Shown here: in pieces, positions 1 to 8,060 of the stretch
Position numbering within the stretch: position 1 is the stretch's first letter
How the letters are laid out: every line of letters starts with the position of its first letter
Source: JBBQWT01 sp038210375
Lineage (GTDB): Bacteria; Acidobacteriota; Terriglobia; Terriglobales; Acidobacteriaceae
DNA: 20,044 nt
Direction: 5' to 3'
Assembly (NCBI GenBank): GCA_038210375.1
Contig: JBBQWT010000035.1
Location: 1-20,044 of the forward strand
The notes under the pieces: model-generated
What the model was told of the DNA's origin: nothing
What the model saw: the letters and a program-made list of their open reading frames with translations, nothing else
Database searches by the model: none
Program-made: the position numbers and the translations under genes

Positions 1-360
1 TGGCTTGCATGTTTAACATAATGTTTCGAGTCTATCGGAGCGCGGAAAACCTGCCTAAGCACCAAAGTAACCTCGCATCCGTGGTTGCGACCGGGCCAAC
101 GCGATGGCCTGAATTTCCGCAAGATGACGAAAGGCGGTGGCCCGCCGGGAGGCGCTCGCTCCCTTCTCTCATTCAACTGCGGGGGGTTGCGGAGGGCGAC
201 TCCAAAGGAAAACGCGAGGTTCGTCGCTCCAACAAGAAGCAGAAGCTCGCTCCAGAATGACAAGGATTATATTGTCTTCGCTTGCTAAGACTCTTCATGC
301 AACTACTTGAGCGTGCCGAGATCAACTGCAACGGCAAGGGGCGCGGCAAAAACTCGCCGC
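1..360. other. Gene-free stretch carrying a dispersed repeat
   Basis: I see no convincing gene here. The open frames on the plus strand (9-260 and 85-288) have no recognisable domain and run through repeat sequence. The stretch holds one copy of a dispersed repeat at 209-262 (annotated separately). At 135-160 there is also a GC-rich segment with inverted character (ggcggtggcccgcc) that could fold. It probably represents the intergenic end of a neighbouring gene outside the window plus repeat DNA. Confidence 0.6.
209..262 (-). repeat. Dispersed 54-bp repeat, copy 1
   Basis: Read on the minus strand, positions 262 to 209 align without gaps to 16491-16544 on the plus strand. By hand count 46 of 54 positions are identical. 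The shared part starts TGTCATYCTGGAGCGAGC and ends ACCTCGCGTTT. Both copies lie outside genes. The TGTCAT...GAGCGA head resembles the outer block of the GIY-YIG-flanking repeats at 16661 and 17284, so these may be one repeat superfamily. Confidence 0.7.
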
Positions 361-612
361 TTAGTGCAGGAACGTCGGGCGGATCCAGGAGATGTAACCC
401 AGGTACATGATTACCAGGACCACGCAGCTCAGTAGAAAGTTTCGCAGAGAGCTGAACATCCAGGAGAGGACGATTACGATGCCGCCGATTGCCATGGCGC
501 CGAGCCCGATGACTATCGCGGCTTTGAGCACCATGAAAACCAGTTCAGGCAGAGAACTCGGATTGGGTGCGGCCAGGGCTAAGCTATATAACGTCCCTTG
601 CTTCCAAAGCAT
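361..612 (-). CDS. Small hypothetical membrane protein
   Basis: An 83-residue protein I cannot assign to a family. Two hydrophobic stretches, roughly residues 26-52 and 56-76, predict two closely spaced membrane helices. The loop between them holds an Arg (SSLRN), and a second Arg lies near the C-terminus. The ATG at 612 is preceded by a purine-rich AAAGGGA about nine bases upstream, which supports this start over the internal Met27. It is followed by 144 bp before the next gene upstream and has no clear operon partner. Being short and without homology evidence, it could still be a chance frame, but the ribosome-binding site and membrane pattern favour a real gene. Confidence 0.55.
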   Translation of the reverse strand: MLWKQGTLYSLALAAPNPSSLPELVFMVLKAAIVIGLGAMAIGGIVIVLSWMFSSLRNFLLSCVVLVIMYLGYISWIRPTFLH

Positions 613-756
613 GTTGGGGTCCCTTTCCGACGGTTGAACCAGGTACAGGTCTGGAGTTCAAGATTTGGATGTTCACAGCGCTGATTCTGTTGTACCCCGC
701 CCGAAATTCGCTAAACGGCATTCTTTAAGCGGCTGCCGGCCGATGCGGAAGGCAAC

Positions 757-1467
757 CTACTGGTTTTGGATTTCGGTGGCCTTCCCTTCCTGATAAGTGA
801 TGGTGAGGGGCTTTCCGCCGTCGGGATATTTCACCACCCGCGACCCTTCCGCTCCCGAGCCCTGGGGAATTCCGAATCCCACGGCAAAGCTGGCTTGCAG
901 TTCGTTCATGCCGGGTTTGACCTGGTGCTGATGGATTGACTGCCACACATCCGCTGACCAGTGTTTGTAAAGCTGTTCGGGGTCCTCGATAAAGAAGACT
1001 TCATCGGAATAAATCTGCATATCCGGGCCCTGGGTCACACCGACCTGTACGGCAAAGGGATTTCCGTCTTTTTCGAAAATTGCCATGATGGGCTGGCCGC
1101 CGGCGCCGCCGATATGGTCCTGGGCGACGTCGGTAATTTTTAATTGCTCCAGGGGGAACAGCATGCCACGTTCGGCGGAAAAATCGGCGTGCTTGCGGTG
1201 GGCGTCCCATGAGAAGTAGGGGTAGCGATAGCCGTCGCGCACCCAGGCCGGCTGCTTGCTAAGCGCCCTGGCCGACGCGATGTCGTAAGGGTGCAGCTTG
1301 CGCGGGGTGACGTAGTAATCAGGATTGAGCAGGCCGGCGGTGGTTGCCGGCGCGGATGGCGCCGAATGCCGGTGGTAGTAGATGATGCCGACGCGCACCG
1401 ATGAAGCGATCAGCAGGACCACCAGAAAAATCTGAAGCATCTTCAGGGTTTGCGGTTTGATGTACAT
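757..1467 (-). CDS. Membrane-anchored protein with BamE-like C-terminal module
   Basis: About 236 residues when started at the ATG at 1467; the frame stays open to a TTG at 1512, which would add 15 residues. An N-terminal hydrophobic helix (about residues 10-26, LQIFLVVLLIASSVRVG) acts as a signal anchor, so the rest should lie outside the cytoplasmic membrane. The last 50 residues (HQVKPGMNELQ, then VKYPDGGKPLTITYQEGKATEI) follow the SmpA/OmlA (BamE) pattern: a 'pGMs..ev' helix followed by a 'Y..gGk.l.v.f.dGka..I' strand pair. That resemblance is my reading of the motif, not a search result. The middle part is unrecognised. It is divergent from the SufT-like gene, sharing the 1468-1588 intergenic region. 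No strong ribosome-binding site precedes either start. Confidence 0.6.
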   Translation of the reverse strand: MYIKPQTLKMLQIFLVVLLIASSVRVGIIYYHRHSAPSAPATTAGLLNPDYYVTPRKLHPYDIASARALSKQPAWVRDGYRYPYFSWDAHRKHADFSAERGMLFPLEQLKITDVAQDHIGGAGGQPIMAIFEKDGNPFAVQVGVTQGPDMQIYSDEVFFIEDPEQLYKHWSADVWQSIHQHQVKPGMNELQASFAVGFGIPQGSGAEGSRVVKYPDGGKPLTITYQEGKATEIQNQ

Positions 1468-1588
1468 ATGGATTAATTCTAAGGGGTAAAGCAAAATCCG
1501 CGGCAAGCCCAATTGTTAACGCAATGCGGTGGCGTCGCCTCGCTGATTTACAATAAGGATGCGCGCCTATCAACGAGGTCAAAATTAA

Positions 1589-1930
1589 GTGCCTACCCGC
1601 GAAGAAATCATGACTGCACTGTGCGATTGCTACGACCCGGAAATTCCGGTCAACATAGTGGACCTGGGCCTGATCTACGACGTGCGCGTGCTTCCCAACG
1701 AGGAAGCAGCGCCGGCGGAAACAACCGTTCCGGCCGATTGCAAGGTGGAAGTGGATATGACCCTGACCGCGCAGGGATGCCCCTCGCACGTCGAAATCGG
1801 CCAGCAGGTGAAGCGCCGGATCGAGCAGATGCCGGGGGTAAAAGAAGCTAATGTCAACGTGGTGTGGAGCCCGCCGTGGGGCCCGGAGAAGATGAGCCAG
1901 GCGGCCAAAGACAAATTGGGCATCGGCTAG
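1589..1930 (+). CDS. sufT: SufT/MIP18 (DUF59) family Fe-S cluster assembly protein
   Basis: A 113-residue single-domain protein of the MIP18/DUF59 family, which in bacteria (SufT, PaaD-like) helps mature Fe-S proteins in the cytoplasm. The family signature DPEIPVNIVDLGLIYD is at residues 16-31. The conserved reactive cysteine is Cys64 in TAQGCPSH, and the C-terminal signature WSPPWGPEKMSQAAKDKLG is intact. A 12-residue loop (about 36-50, NEEAAPAETTVPAD) is longer than in minimal family members. The start is the GTG at 1589, with GAGG ten bases upstream at 1575-1578. No other suf genes are visible, so it is a stand-alone copy. The gene symbol is by family resemblance. Its likely clients (NuoB and the Rieske protein) lie in the same window, but that may be coincidence. 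Confidence 0.88.
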   Translation: MPTREEIMTALCDCYDPEIPVNIVDLGLIYDVRVLPNEEAAPAETTVPADCKVEVDMTLTAQGCPSHVEIGQQVKRRIEQMPGVKEANVNVVWSPPWGPEKMSQAAKDKLGIG

Positions 1931-1943
1931 GCTTTAACAATGT

Positions 1944-1975
1944 AAAAGGACGCGGCTTCGGCCGCGTCCTTTTTC
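1944..1975 (+). terminator. Rho-independent terminator with UUCG loop
   Basis: The perfect stem GGACGCGGC/GCCGCGTCC (1948-1956 and 1961-1969) closes a TTCG tetraloop (1957-1960). It is flanked by AAAA on the left and TTTTT on the right. It sits 13 bases after the sufT stop. Because of the A-tract on the left it can also terminate the convergent gene ending at 1990, so it is probably bidirectional. Confidence 0.92.
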
Positions 1976-1989
1976 TTGTTCGCAAAGCT

Positions 1990-2244
1990 CTAGGCGGTGA
2001 GACGCTTGCTCTGGTCTGACAGGCGATCGACCAGTTCTATCACACTGTTCACAATCTTGGAGCTTTTCTCAATAAATTCCGGAGTGTCGCGCCACAAGCT
2101 TTCGAACTGATCGGGATATTCGGTGGCGAGGGTGGCGAGAGCGACGCCGCCGAGTGTCATCGCGGCGGTGCGGTGTCCACGCAGCAGCAGTGCGATCCCG
2201 ACGCCAAATGATCCGTAGATGAGGGCTTTCTTAGTGTTATCCAT
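1990..2244 (-). CDS. Small hypothetical membrane protein
   Basis: An 84-residue protein of unknown function. The N-terminal half contains two short hydrophobic segments (about residues 8-22, IYGSFGVGIALLL, and 28-44, AMTLGGVALATLATEY) joined by a basic RGHR loop. The C-terminal half (about 50-84) is a charged amphipathic helix region (EFIEKSSKIVNSVIELVDRLSD). Such a layout is seen in small membrane-associated helical proteins, but I recognise no family. The start is the ATG at 2244; no clear ribosome-binding site is visible. It converges on the SufT-like gene across the UUCG terminator and lies 151 bp downstream of fadE in the same orientation. Confidence 0.6.
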   Translation of the reverse strand: MDNTKKALIYGSFGVGIALLLRGHRTAAMTLGGVALATLATEYPDQFESLWRDTPEFIEKSSKIVNSVIELVDRLSDQSKRLTA

Positions 2245-2340
2245 CTTGTACTAGACGCCAAAGGCGGGAAAAGTGTTGCCCCGGGGTGGGATTTCCTTTC
2301 CCTCCGAAAGTGTTTCGAGAGCGTCTCTCGATCAAACCCA

Positions 2341-2371
2341 CCCGCAAATCTCAAGCCCTGATATTTGCGGG
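2341..2371 (-). terminator. Hairpin downstream of fadE, possible terminator
   Basis: The inverted repeat CCCGCAAAT (2341-2349) and ATTTGCGGG (2363-2371) has a 13-base loop and begins 25 bases after the fadE stop codon. No run of T follows on the transcribed strand, so it may be a rho-dependent 3' stabilising hairpin rather than an intrinsic terminator. Confidence 0.45.
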
Positions 2372-2395
2372 CTCGCCTGGGGCGCATCGCTGCCC

Positions 2396-4186
2396 TCACG
2401 CGGAAACATATTTTCCGGCTTCGAGAACGCGGGCTGCGATCTGGCGGCGCAGACCGATGGTGTTGTAGGGCTGAAATTTTGCAAATTTCTTCAGGATCGC
2501 AAGCTGGGTGCGCAGGTTGTCGCCTTCGGCTATGGCGGCGATCACCTTGCGGGCCGAGGCTTCGATCCGTTCCATGGCGCAGTGGATGTAAACCTGGGTC
2601 ATGGATTCGGCCAGAGGCGACGCCGTGCCGTTCGACGCCAGCTTCCGGGTACGCAACACTACGGAATCAATTGCGTAGGCCTCGATCACGATGTCGGCGA
2701 TGGCTCCCATAACTTCCTGCTGATCGGCCAGACCCATCATGTATTTCTGCGAGGCGGCGCCGGCCACGAACATCGCGATCTTGCGCGCCGCGGCCACGAA
2801 AGCGCGTTCCCCGGCCAGGGGGCCGCTGAGCTCCGCGCCGGCCGCGCTGCCTCCCAATACTTCATCCATCAGCTTCTTGATGGCGGGCAGCAGGGCCAGT
2901 TGGCCGGACATGGCCCGCTTCATCAGCCAGCCGGTGATGATCATGCGATTGATTTCGTTGGTGCCTTCGAAAATGCGGTTGACCCGGGAGTCGCGATAGG
3001 CCCGCTCCGCCGGATATTCTTCCACGAAGCCGTAGCCGCCGAAAATCTGCACGGTCTCATCCACCACCGAATCAAGCATCTCCGTGCCCCACACCTTGAG
3101 GATGGAACATTCCACCGCGTATTCTTCGATGCCCTTGCGAATGTCGCGGGGCGCGTCGGGGCTTTTCTTGTCGACGGCGCGCAGGGCTTCGTCGATCATT
3201 CCCACGGTGCGATATGACAGGGCTTCACCGACGTAAACGCCAATGGCCATGTTGGCCAGTTTTTCCTGGATGAGGCCAAACTCGGAGATGGATTTGCCGA
3301 AGGCCTTGCGCTGCCTGGCGTATCCGATGGCGCTGGCCAGCGAGTTGCGGGCTCCGCCGACGCATCCCGCGCCCAGCTTGAAGCGGCCGATGTTGAGAAT
3401 GTTGAAGGCGATGATGTGTCCCTTGCCGATGTCTCCCAGAACATTTTCGGCGGGCACCATGCAATCGTTAAGGATGATCGGGCAGGTGGAAGAGCCGCGG
3501 ATGCCCAGCTTTTTTTCTTCCGCGCCCACGGTGAGGCCGGGGAAGGTGCGCTCCACGATAAAGGCGGTGAAGTGCTCCCCATTCACCTTGGCAAAAACAA
3601 TGTAGAGGTCGGCGAAGCTGGCGTTGGTGATCCACATTTTTTCGCCGTTGAGAATGTAACTCTTGCCGTCGGCGGTGAGCACGGCGCGGGTGCGGGTGTT
3701 CATGGCGTCGGAACCCGAGGTGCTCTCGGAAAGGGCGTAGGCGCCAATCCATTCGCCGCTAGCCAGGCGAGGCAGATACTTCTGCTTCTGCTCGGTGTTG
3801 CCGAAATAAACGATGGGCAGGGTGCCGATACCGGCGTGGCCGCCAAAACTTACGCTGAAACTACCGCACTTGGAGAGCCGGTCGGCGATGATGGCCGACG
3901 ACACCTTGTCCATGTCGGAGCCGCCATATTCCTCGGGAATATCCACGGTGGCAATGCCGATTTCACTGGCTTTGCGGATGAGATCGCGGGTGACCTGGTA
4001 GTCCTTATGCTCGATCTTCTCAATATTGGGGACAATTTCCTGCTGCGCAAATTCTTCGGTGGTCTGCGCGATCTGGCGGTGCTCGTCGGTGAAGTCTTCA
4101 GGGGTGAATACATCTTCCAGGCTGACTTCGCCGAGAAGGAAACTTCCGCCTGCAATTTTGGCCTGGGGTGTGGTTGCGGTCGCCAT
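2396..4186 (-). CDS. fadE: Long-chain acyl-CoA dehydrogenase, FadE type
   Basis: A 596-residue FAD-dependent acyl-CoA dehydrogenase that would form the trans-2 double bond of acyl-CoA and pass electrons to electron-transfer flavoprotein. Visible signatures are EEYGGSDMD near residue 88, the flavin/substrate motif YALSESTSGSDA, WITNASFADLYIVFAKV, and the family C-terminal signature RIFEGTNEINR with the catalytic-base candidate Glu407. About 170 residues follow that motif. This is the helical extension of the long (about 590-aa) VLCAD/B. subtilis FadE class rather than the usual 380-aa enzymes. The start ATG at 4186 has AGAGGA (4193-4198) six bases upstream. It is the last gene of the fadN-fadA-fadE set, separated from fadA by 132 bp. 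No etfAB genes are in the window. Confidence 0.93.
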   Translation of the reverse strand: MATATTPQAKIAGGSFLLGEVSLEDVFTPEDFTDEHRQIAQTTEEFAQQEIVPNIEKIEHKDYQVTRDLIRKASEIGIATVDIPEEYGGSDMDKVSSAIIADRLSKCGSFSVSFGGHAGIGTLPIVYFGNTEQKQKYLPRLASGEWIGAYALSESTSGSDAMNTRTRAVLTADGKSYILNGEKMWITNASFADLYIVFAKVNGEHFTAFIVERTFPGLTVGAEEKKLGIRGSSTCPIILNDCMVPAENVLGDIGKGHIIAFNILNIGRFKLGAGCVGGARNSLASAIGYARQRKAFGKSISEFGLIQEKLANMAIGVYVGEALSYRTVGMIDEALRAVDKKSPDAPRDIRKGIEEYAVECSILKVWGTEMLDSVVDETVQIFGGYGFVEEYPAERAYRDSRVNRIFEGTNEINRMIITGWLMKRAMSGQLALLPAIKKLMDEVLGGSAAGAELSGPLAGERAFVAAARKIAMFVAGAASQKYMMGLADQQEVMGAIADIVIEAYAIDSVVLRTRKLASNGTASPLAESMTQVYIHCAMERIEASARKVIAAIAEGDNLRTQLAILKKFAKFQPYNTIGLRRQIAARVLEAGKYVSA

Positions 4187-4285
4187 GATTTGTCCTCTGC
4201 GACCTATGATAACGCTGCTTTGAGGTTTGCGCGTGCAGGCGCGAGGCGGAATGACAATCGGTTTGAGGGATTGGGCCGAAGTTCG

Positions 4286-4300
4286 CCGCAGACTCTGCGG
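4286..4300. promoter_or_regulatory. 15-bp perfect palindrome in the fadA-fadE gap
   Basis: CCGCAGACTCTGCGG is an inverted repeat of 7+1+7 located 18 bases past the fadA stop codon, on the transcribed side of the 132-bp gap before fadE. It could be a protein-binding site or a short hairpin that trims or attenuates the transcript between the two genes. No function is shown by the sequence alone. Confidence 0.3.
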
Positions 4301-4318
4301 AGTAACCCTTGAGTCATC

Positions 4319-5470
4319 TTACCCTTGCAGGTTTTCTATGATCCCCGCCGCGCCCATTCCGCCCCCTACGCACATCGTAACCAGGCCGTAGCGTTGGTTG
4401 CGTCGCTTCAGTTCCTGAATGATGCCGGCTACCAACTTGGCGCCGGTGCAGCCCAGGGGGTGCCCCAGGGCTATGGCGCCGCCGTTTACATTGATGCGGC
4501 CAGCATCAATGCCGGCCTCGCGGATGACCGCCAGGGATTGGGCGGCGAAGGCTTCGTTGAGCTCCACTACATCGATGTCAGAGAGCTTCAAGCCCGCGAT
4601 CTTCAAGGCTTTGGGAATCGCGAATACCGGGCCGAGACCCATTTCTTCGGGAAGGCATCCGGCGGTGCTGAACGAGACCAGGCGGGCGAGGGGCTTGATT
4701 CCCAGGGAGCGCGCCCGCTCGGCGGACATGAGAACGGTCGCGGCGGCGCCATCCGACATTTGCGAAGAGTTGCCGGCGGTGACCGTCCCCTTCATATGGA
4801 ACGCCGGCTTGAGCGCAGCCAGTGCGGCAATGGAAGTATCGGCGCGCGGACCTTCATCCATGGCAAACACCGGGCTGCCATCGCCGGTGGGTACGGAGAC
4901 AATCTCATCGGTAAACTTGCCGGCGGCAATTGCGGCCAGCGCCTTCTGGTGGCTGTGCAGAGAGAATTCGTCAGCCATCTCCCGGGTAATGCCGAAACCC
5001 GCGGCCACGCGCTCGGCGGTGAGTCCCATGGACAGATAGGCGTCGGGATAATGATCGACCAGCCAGGGGTTGGCGCTGATTTTATTTCCTCCCATGGGAA
5101 TCATGGTCATGGATTCGGCGCCCCCCGCCACCATGGCTTCGGCGCCGCCGCCGGAAATGCGGTCACAAGCCAGGGCGATGGCCTGCAATCCTGAAGAGCA
5201 GAAGCGGTTGATGGTCATGCCGGAAATTTCGACCGGCAGGCCGGCGCGCAGGGACGCGATGCGGGCGAAGTTCATTCCCTGTTCGGCTTCGGGCATGGCG
5301 CAGCCCAGGATAACGTCTTCAATTTCCACGGGGTTGAGCTCGGGCACGCGGTCGAGAGCGCCGCGAATGGCGATGGCGGCAAGGTCATCGGGCCGGGTGT
5401 AGCGTAGTGCGCCTTTGTAGGCTCGGCCTATCGGGGTGCGGACGGAACTGACGATGACGGCTTCGGGCAT
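4319..5470 (-). CDS. fadA: Acetyl-CoA C-acyltransferase (3-ketoacyl-CoA thiolase)
   Basis: A 383-residue thiolase that cleaves 3-ketoacyl-CoA with CoA to give acetyl-CoA and a shortened acyl-CoA, the last step of beta-oxidation. All catalytic elements are present: the nucleophile Cys91 in NRFCSSGLQA, the NEAFA motif at 305-309, His337 in GAIALGHPLGCTGA, and the second catalytic Cys367 in CVGGGMGAAG. Length matches the family. The start ATG at 5470 lies 25 bp after the fadN stop, so the two are surely co-transcribed. The ribosome-binding site is weak (TGAAGCC). The order fadN-fadA-fadE equals that of the Bacillus subtilis fadNAE operon, which argues for a degradative beta-oxidation thiolase rather than a biosynthetic acetoacetyl-CoA thiolase. 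Confidence 0.95.
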   Translation of the reverse strand: MPEAVIVSSVRTPIGRAYKGALRYTRPDDLAAIAIRGALDRVPELNPVEIEDVILGCAMPEAEQGMNFARIASLRAGLPVEISGMTINRFCSSGLQAIALACDRISGGGAEAMVAGGAESMTMIPMGGNKISANPWLVDHYPDAYLSMGLTAERVAAGFGITREMADEFSLHSHQKALAAIAAGKFTDEIVSVPTGDGSPVFAMDEGPRADTSIAALAALKPAFHMKGTVTAGNSSQMSDGAAATVLMSAERARSLGIKPLARLVSFSTAGCLPEEMGLGPVFAIPKALKIAGLKLSDIDVVELNEAFAAQSLAVIREAGIDAGRINVNGGAIALGHPLGCTGAKLVAGIIQELKRRNQRYGLVTMCVGGGMGAAGIIENLQG

Positions 5471-5495
5471 GGCTTCAATTATAAGTCCGGGTATT

Positions 5496-7961
5496 TCAAT
5501 TCCTCAGTGGCTTGCCGGTTTTCAGGGTGTGCTGGATCCGGTCCTGGGTCTTCTTTTCTCCACATAAGGATTTGAAACCTTCGCGTTCCAGGTCCAATAA
5601 ATGCTGTTCGCTTAGCGGGGAGCCGGGGTGGACTGCGCCTCCGCATAAAACTTCAGCTACCTTGTTTCCTATTTTCTGATCGTGATCGCTGATGTATCCG
5701 CCCTGGTGCATGATGTGGACTCCCAGCTTCAGGGTGGCCAGAATGTTTTCACCCGGAGCGGGGATATCAGTCTTCATCTGGGGTGACTGGTAGCCTCCGC
5801 GGGCCAGTTCGAGGGCATAGTTTTTGGCGTCGGAGAGGACGCGCTCGCGGTTCATGGTGATCCGGTCGCCACCCGCCAGAAATCCCAGGCTGCGCGCTTC
5901 GACCGCCGAGGTCGAAACTTTGGCGGTGGCCACGGTCTCAAATGTGCGCTTCATGGATTCCATGAGTGCGACCGGCTCGCCGTGAAAACCGCGGGAAGGG
6001 TCGGTGGTCAAGGCACCCGCGTGTTTCAGCGCGCGGAGCGTCATTTCTTTGCAGCCGCCCCCGCCGGGCAGAAGGCCGACTCCCACTTCGACCAGGCCCA
6101 TGTAAAGCTCGGCGTGGGGGTTGCGCGCGGACGAGTGCAGGCAAATCTCGGCGCCACCGCCCAGAGTCATGCCAAAGGGCGCGCTTACTACCGGCCGTGA
6201 GCTGAATTTGATCGCCTGGGTCATTCTTTGAAAGCCGCGAATGGCGAAGTCGATGTCGTCCCACTCTTCCTCCTGGATGGAGAGCAGCAGCATCATGATG
6301 TTGGCGCCCGCGGAAAAGTTGGCCGCGTCGCTGGTGATCACGAAGGCATCGAAATCATCGCCGCCGTTGCCATTGCCGGAGGCGGGCGCAAGGGTTTCGG
6401 TGACCATCTGCACGATGTCGGATCCAAGCGAATTCATGCGGGTATGAAACTCGAGGCAGCCGACGCCTTCGCCGAGATCGACCAGGGAGCATCCCGGATT
6501 TTTTCGCACCACGCCACGCGAAGGCGCGGCGCCGCGGGTGGAGCGAGATTTTTTTGCGGTGGCCACCGACATCACGCCCTCGGGGACTTCCACGTCGCGC
6601 CAGGTCCCGCTTTCGAGGTCGAAATACGCGCGGGCCGACGGCGCGCCGGGCGCGTCCTGGTACCAGGAGCCGTGCCCCGCGGCCAGCAACTTCTCCACAT
6701 TCTCGGGGACCGGGGAGCCTTGTTCTTTCATCCGCTTTACAGTGTTCGGCACTCCGGCGGCGTCCCACAGCTCGAACGGACCCATCTCCCAGTTGAAGCC
6801 CAGACGCATGGCGCGATCGATTTCGACGACGGATTTTGATATCTCGGGAATGCGATTGGCGGCGTAAGTCCACAGGCCGGCAAGTACCGTCCAATAAAAT
6901 TTCTGCGCCTTGTCGCGCGGGTCGCCATTGAGCAGCATGCGCAGGCGGTCGCCGGTGTCTTCGACATTCTTCGCCATGTCGAGAGCGGCGAGGCGCGCCG
7001 GCTGGTACGGGCGGTAGTCGCCGGTCTTCCAATCGAATGCCATGCGCTGCTCTTCACTACGCTGGGGCGGGGCACCCGGTGTGGCGGGGGCGGACTTGAC
7101 CTTCTTGTAAAAACCTCCGCCGCTCTTGTCGCCCAGATATTTTTTTTCCAGCAAGGCATGATAAAAATCGGGCAGCGCAAGCTCGGATCGTTCATCCCTC
7201 ACATTGGTGGTCATATTACGGACGACGTGTCCCAGAATGTCGAGCCCCACCATATCAATGGTGCGGAAGGTGGCGGAGCGGGGCCAGCCGAGGGCGGTGC
7301 CGGTAAGCGCATCCACTTCTTCGATGGTCAGGTCCATCTCCTGCATGACCCGCATTACGTTGAGCACGGAGAACGTGCCGATGCGGTTGGCGATGAAATT
7401 GGGCGTGTCCTGCGCATGCACCACTCCCTTGCCGAGACGCACGTCGCACAGGCGGGCCACGTCGGCGATGGCCTGGGGATCGCTTTGCGGGGTGGGAATG
7501 ATTTCCAGCAGGCGCATGTAGCGCGGCGGGTTGAAGAAGTGGGTGCCGAACCAGCAGCGCTGAAAATCACTGGAAAAACCTTCGGAGATCTTGTGCAAGG
7601 GCAGTCCGCTGGTATTGCTGGTGATGATGGCGCCGGGCTTGCGGAATTTGTCCACGCGCGCCAGGAGGTCACGCTTGATTTCGAGGTCTTCCACCACGGC
7701 TTCTATGATCCAATCCATTTCGGCAAGGCGCGGAAGGTCGTCGGCAAAGTTTCCCGGGGTGATGAGGCGTGCGAGCTGAGGCTCGAACAGGGCGGCGGGC
7801 TTTGACTTCAGCAGCGCGCCGACCGCGGCCCGCGCCACCGGTTCCTTAGCCGGAACGTCCAGCAAAAGCACGGGGAAACCGGCGTTAGCCAGGTGGGCCG
7901 CGATGCGCGCTCCCATCGTGCCCGCGCCCAGCACCGCTATTTTCTCGATGGTTCTAGTCAT
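5496..7961 (-). CDS. fadN: 3-hydroxyacyl-CoA dehydrogenase / enoyl-CoA hydratase fusion, FadN type
   Basis: An 821-residue two-function enzyme for the hydration and NAD-linked oxidation steps of beta-oxidation. The order is dehydrogenase first, hydratase second, opposite to E. coli FadB. The Rossmann motif GAGTMG is at 12-17, SNTSG at 115-119 and the catalytic His141 is in GTHFFNPP. The 3HCDH C-terminal domains lie around 185-285 and 355-410 (the latter with GFNWEMGPFELWD). A low-complexity linker spans about 465-488. The crotonase domain runs from about 490 and has both catalytic glutamates, Glu605 in GGGAEICL and Glu625 in GLVEVGVG, 20 residues apart as in crotonase. The oxyanion motif is FSAGANI near 549. 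The start ATG at 7961 has no good ribosome-binding site but is placed correctly for the NAD-binding domain. An inverted repeat (7985-8026) lies just upstream. Confidence 0.94.
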   Translation of the reverse strand: MTRTIEKIAVLGAGTMGARIAAHLANAGFPVLLLDVPAKEPVARAAVGALLKSKPAALFEPQLARLITPGNFADDLPRLAEMDWIIEAVVEDLEIKRDLLARVDKFRKPGAIITSNTSGLPLHKISEGFSSDFQRCWFGTHFFNPPRYMRLLEIIPTPQSDPQAIADVARLCDVRLGKGVVHAQDTPNFIANRIGTFSVLNVMRVMQEMDLTIEEVDALTGTALGWPRSATFRTIDMVGLDILGHVVRNMTTNVRDERSELALPDFYHALLEKKYLGDKSGGGFYKKVKSAPATPGAPPQRSEEQRMAFDWKTGDYRPYQPARLAALDMAKNVEDTGDRLRMLLNGDPRDKAQKFYWTVLAGLWTYAANRIPEISKSVVEIDRAMRLGFNWEMGPFELWDAAGVPNTVKRMKEQGSPVPENVEKLLAAGHGSWYQDAPGAPSARAYFDLESGTWRDVEVPEGVMSVATAKKSRSTRGAAPSRGVVRKNPGCSLVDLGEGVGCLEFHTRMNSLGSDIVQMVTETLAPASGNGNGGDDFDAFVITSDAANFSAGANIMMLLLSIQEEEWDDIDFAIRGFQRMTQAIKFSSRPVVSAPFGMTLGGGAEICLHSSARNPHAELYMGLVEVGVGLLPGGGGCKEMTLRALKHAGALTTDPSRGFHGEPVALMESMKRTFETVATAKVSTSAVEARSLGFLAGGDRITMNRERVLSDAKNYALELARGGYQSPQMKTDIPAPGENILATLKLGVHIMHQGGYISDHDQKIGNKVAEVLCGGAVHPGSPLSEQHLLDLEREGFKSLCGEKKTQDRIQHTLKTGKPLRN

Positions 7962-7984
7962 GGTGGGGATTTTAGCGCAGCGGC

Positions 7985-8026
7985 GCAGATTGTGTCGGGT
8001 TCTCGCGCAAACTCATCACAATCTGC
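7985..8026. promoter_or_regulatory. Inverted repeat upstream of fadN, candidate operator
   Basis: GCAGATTGTG (7985-7994) and CACAATCTGC (8017-8026) are perfect 10-bp inverted arms with a 22-base spacer, 24 bp upstream of the fadN start. No T-run follows on either side, so it is unlikely to be an intrinsic terminator for the PilZ gene. Two half-sites centred 32 bp (three helical turns) apart would suit a dimeric regulator or a looped operator controlling fadNAE, but a 5' leader hairpin is equally possible. Confidence 0.4.
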
Positions 8027-8060
8027 CTGGAATGAATCACGCCAGGAGGACAACTCTGAT

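Noticed and set aside
9..260. Plus-strand open frame at the left edge
   Set aside because: It runs through a dispersed repeat, has no recognisable motif and shows no convincing ribosome-binding site.
2273..3217. Long plus-strand open frame opposite fadE
   Set aside because: It is the antisense shadow of a strongly coding gene: His/Gly/Arg-rich composition, no domain, and no ribosome-binding site. The same applies to 3416-4312, 4325-5194, 7158-7805 and 13353-14390.
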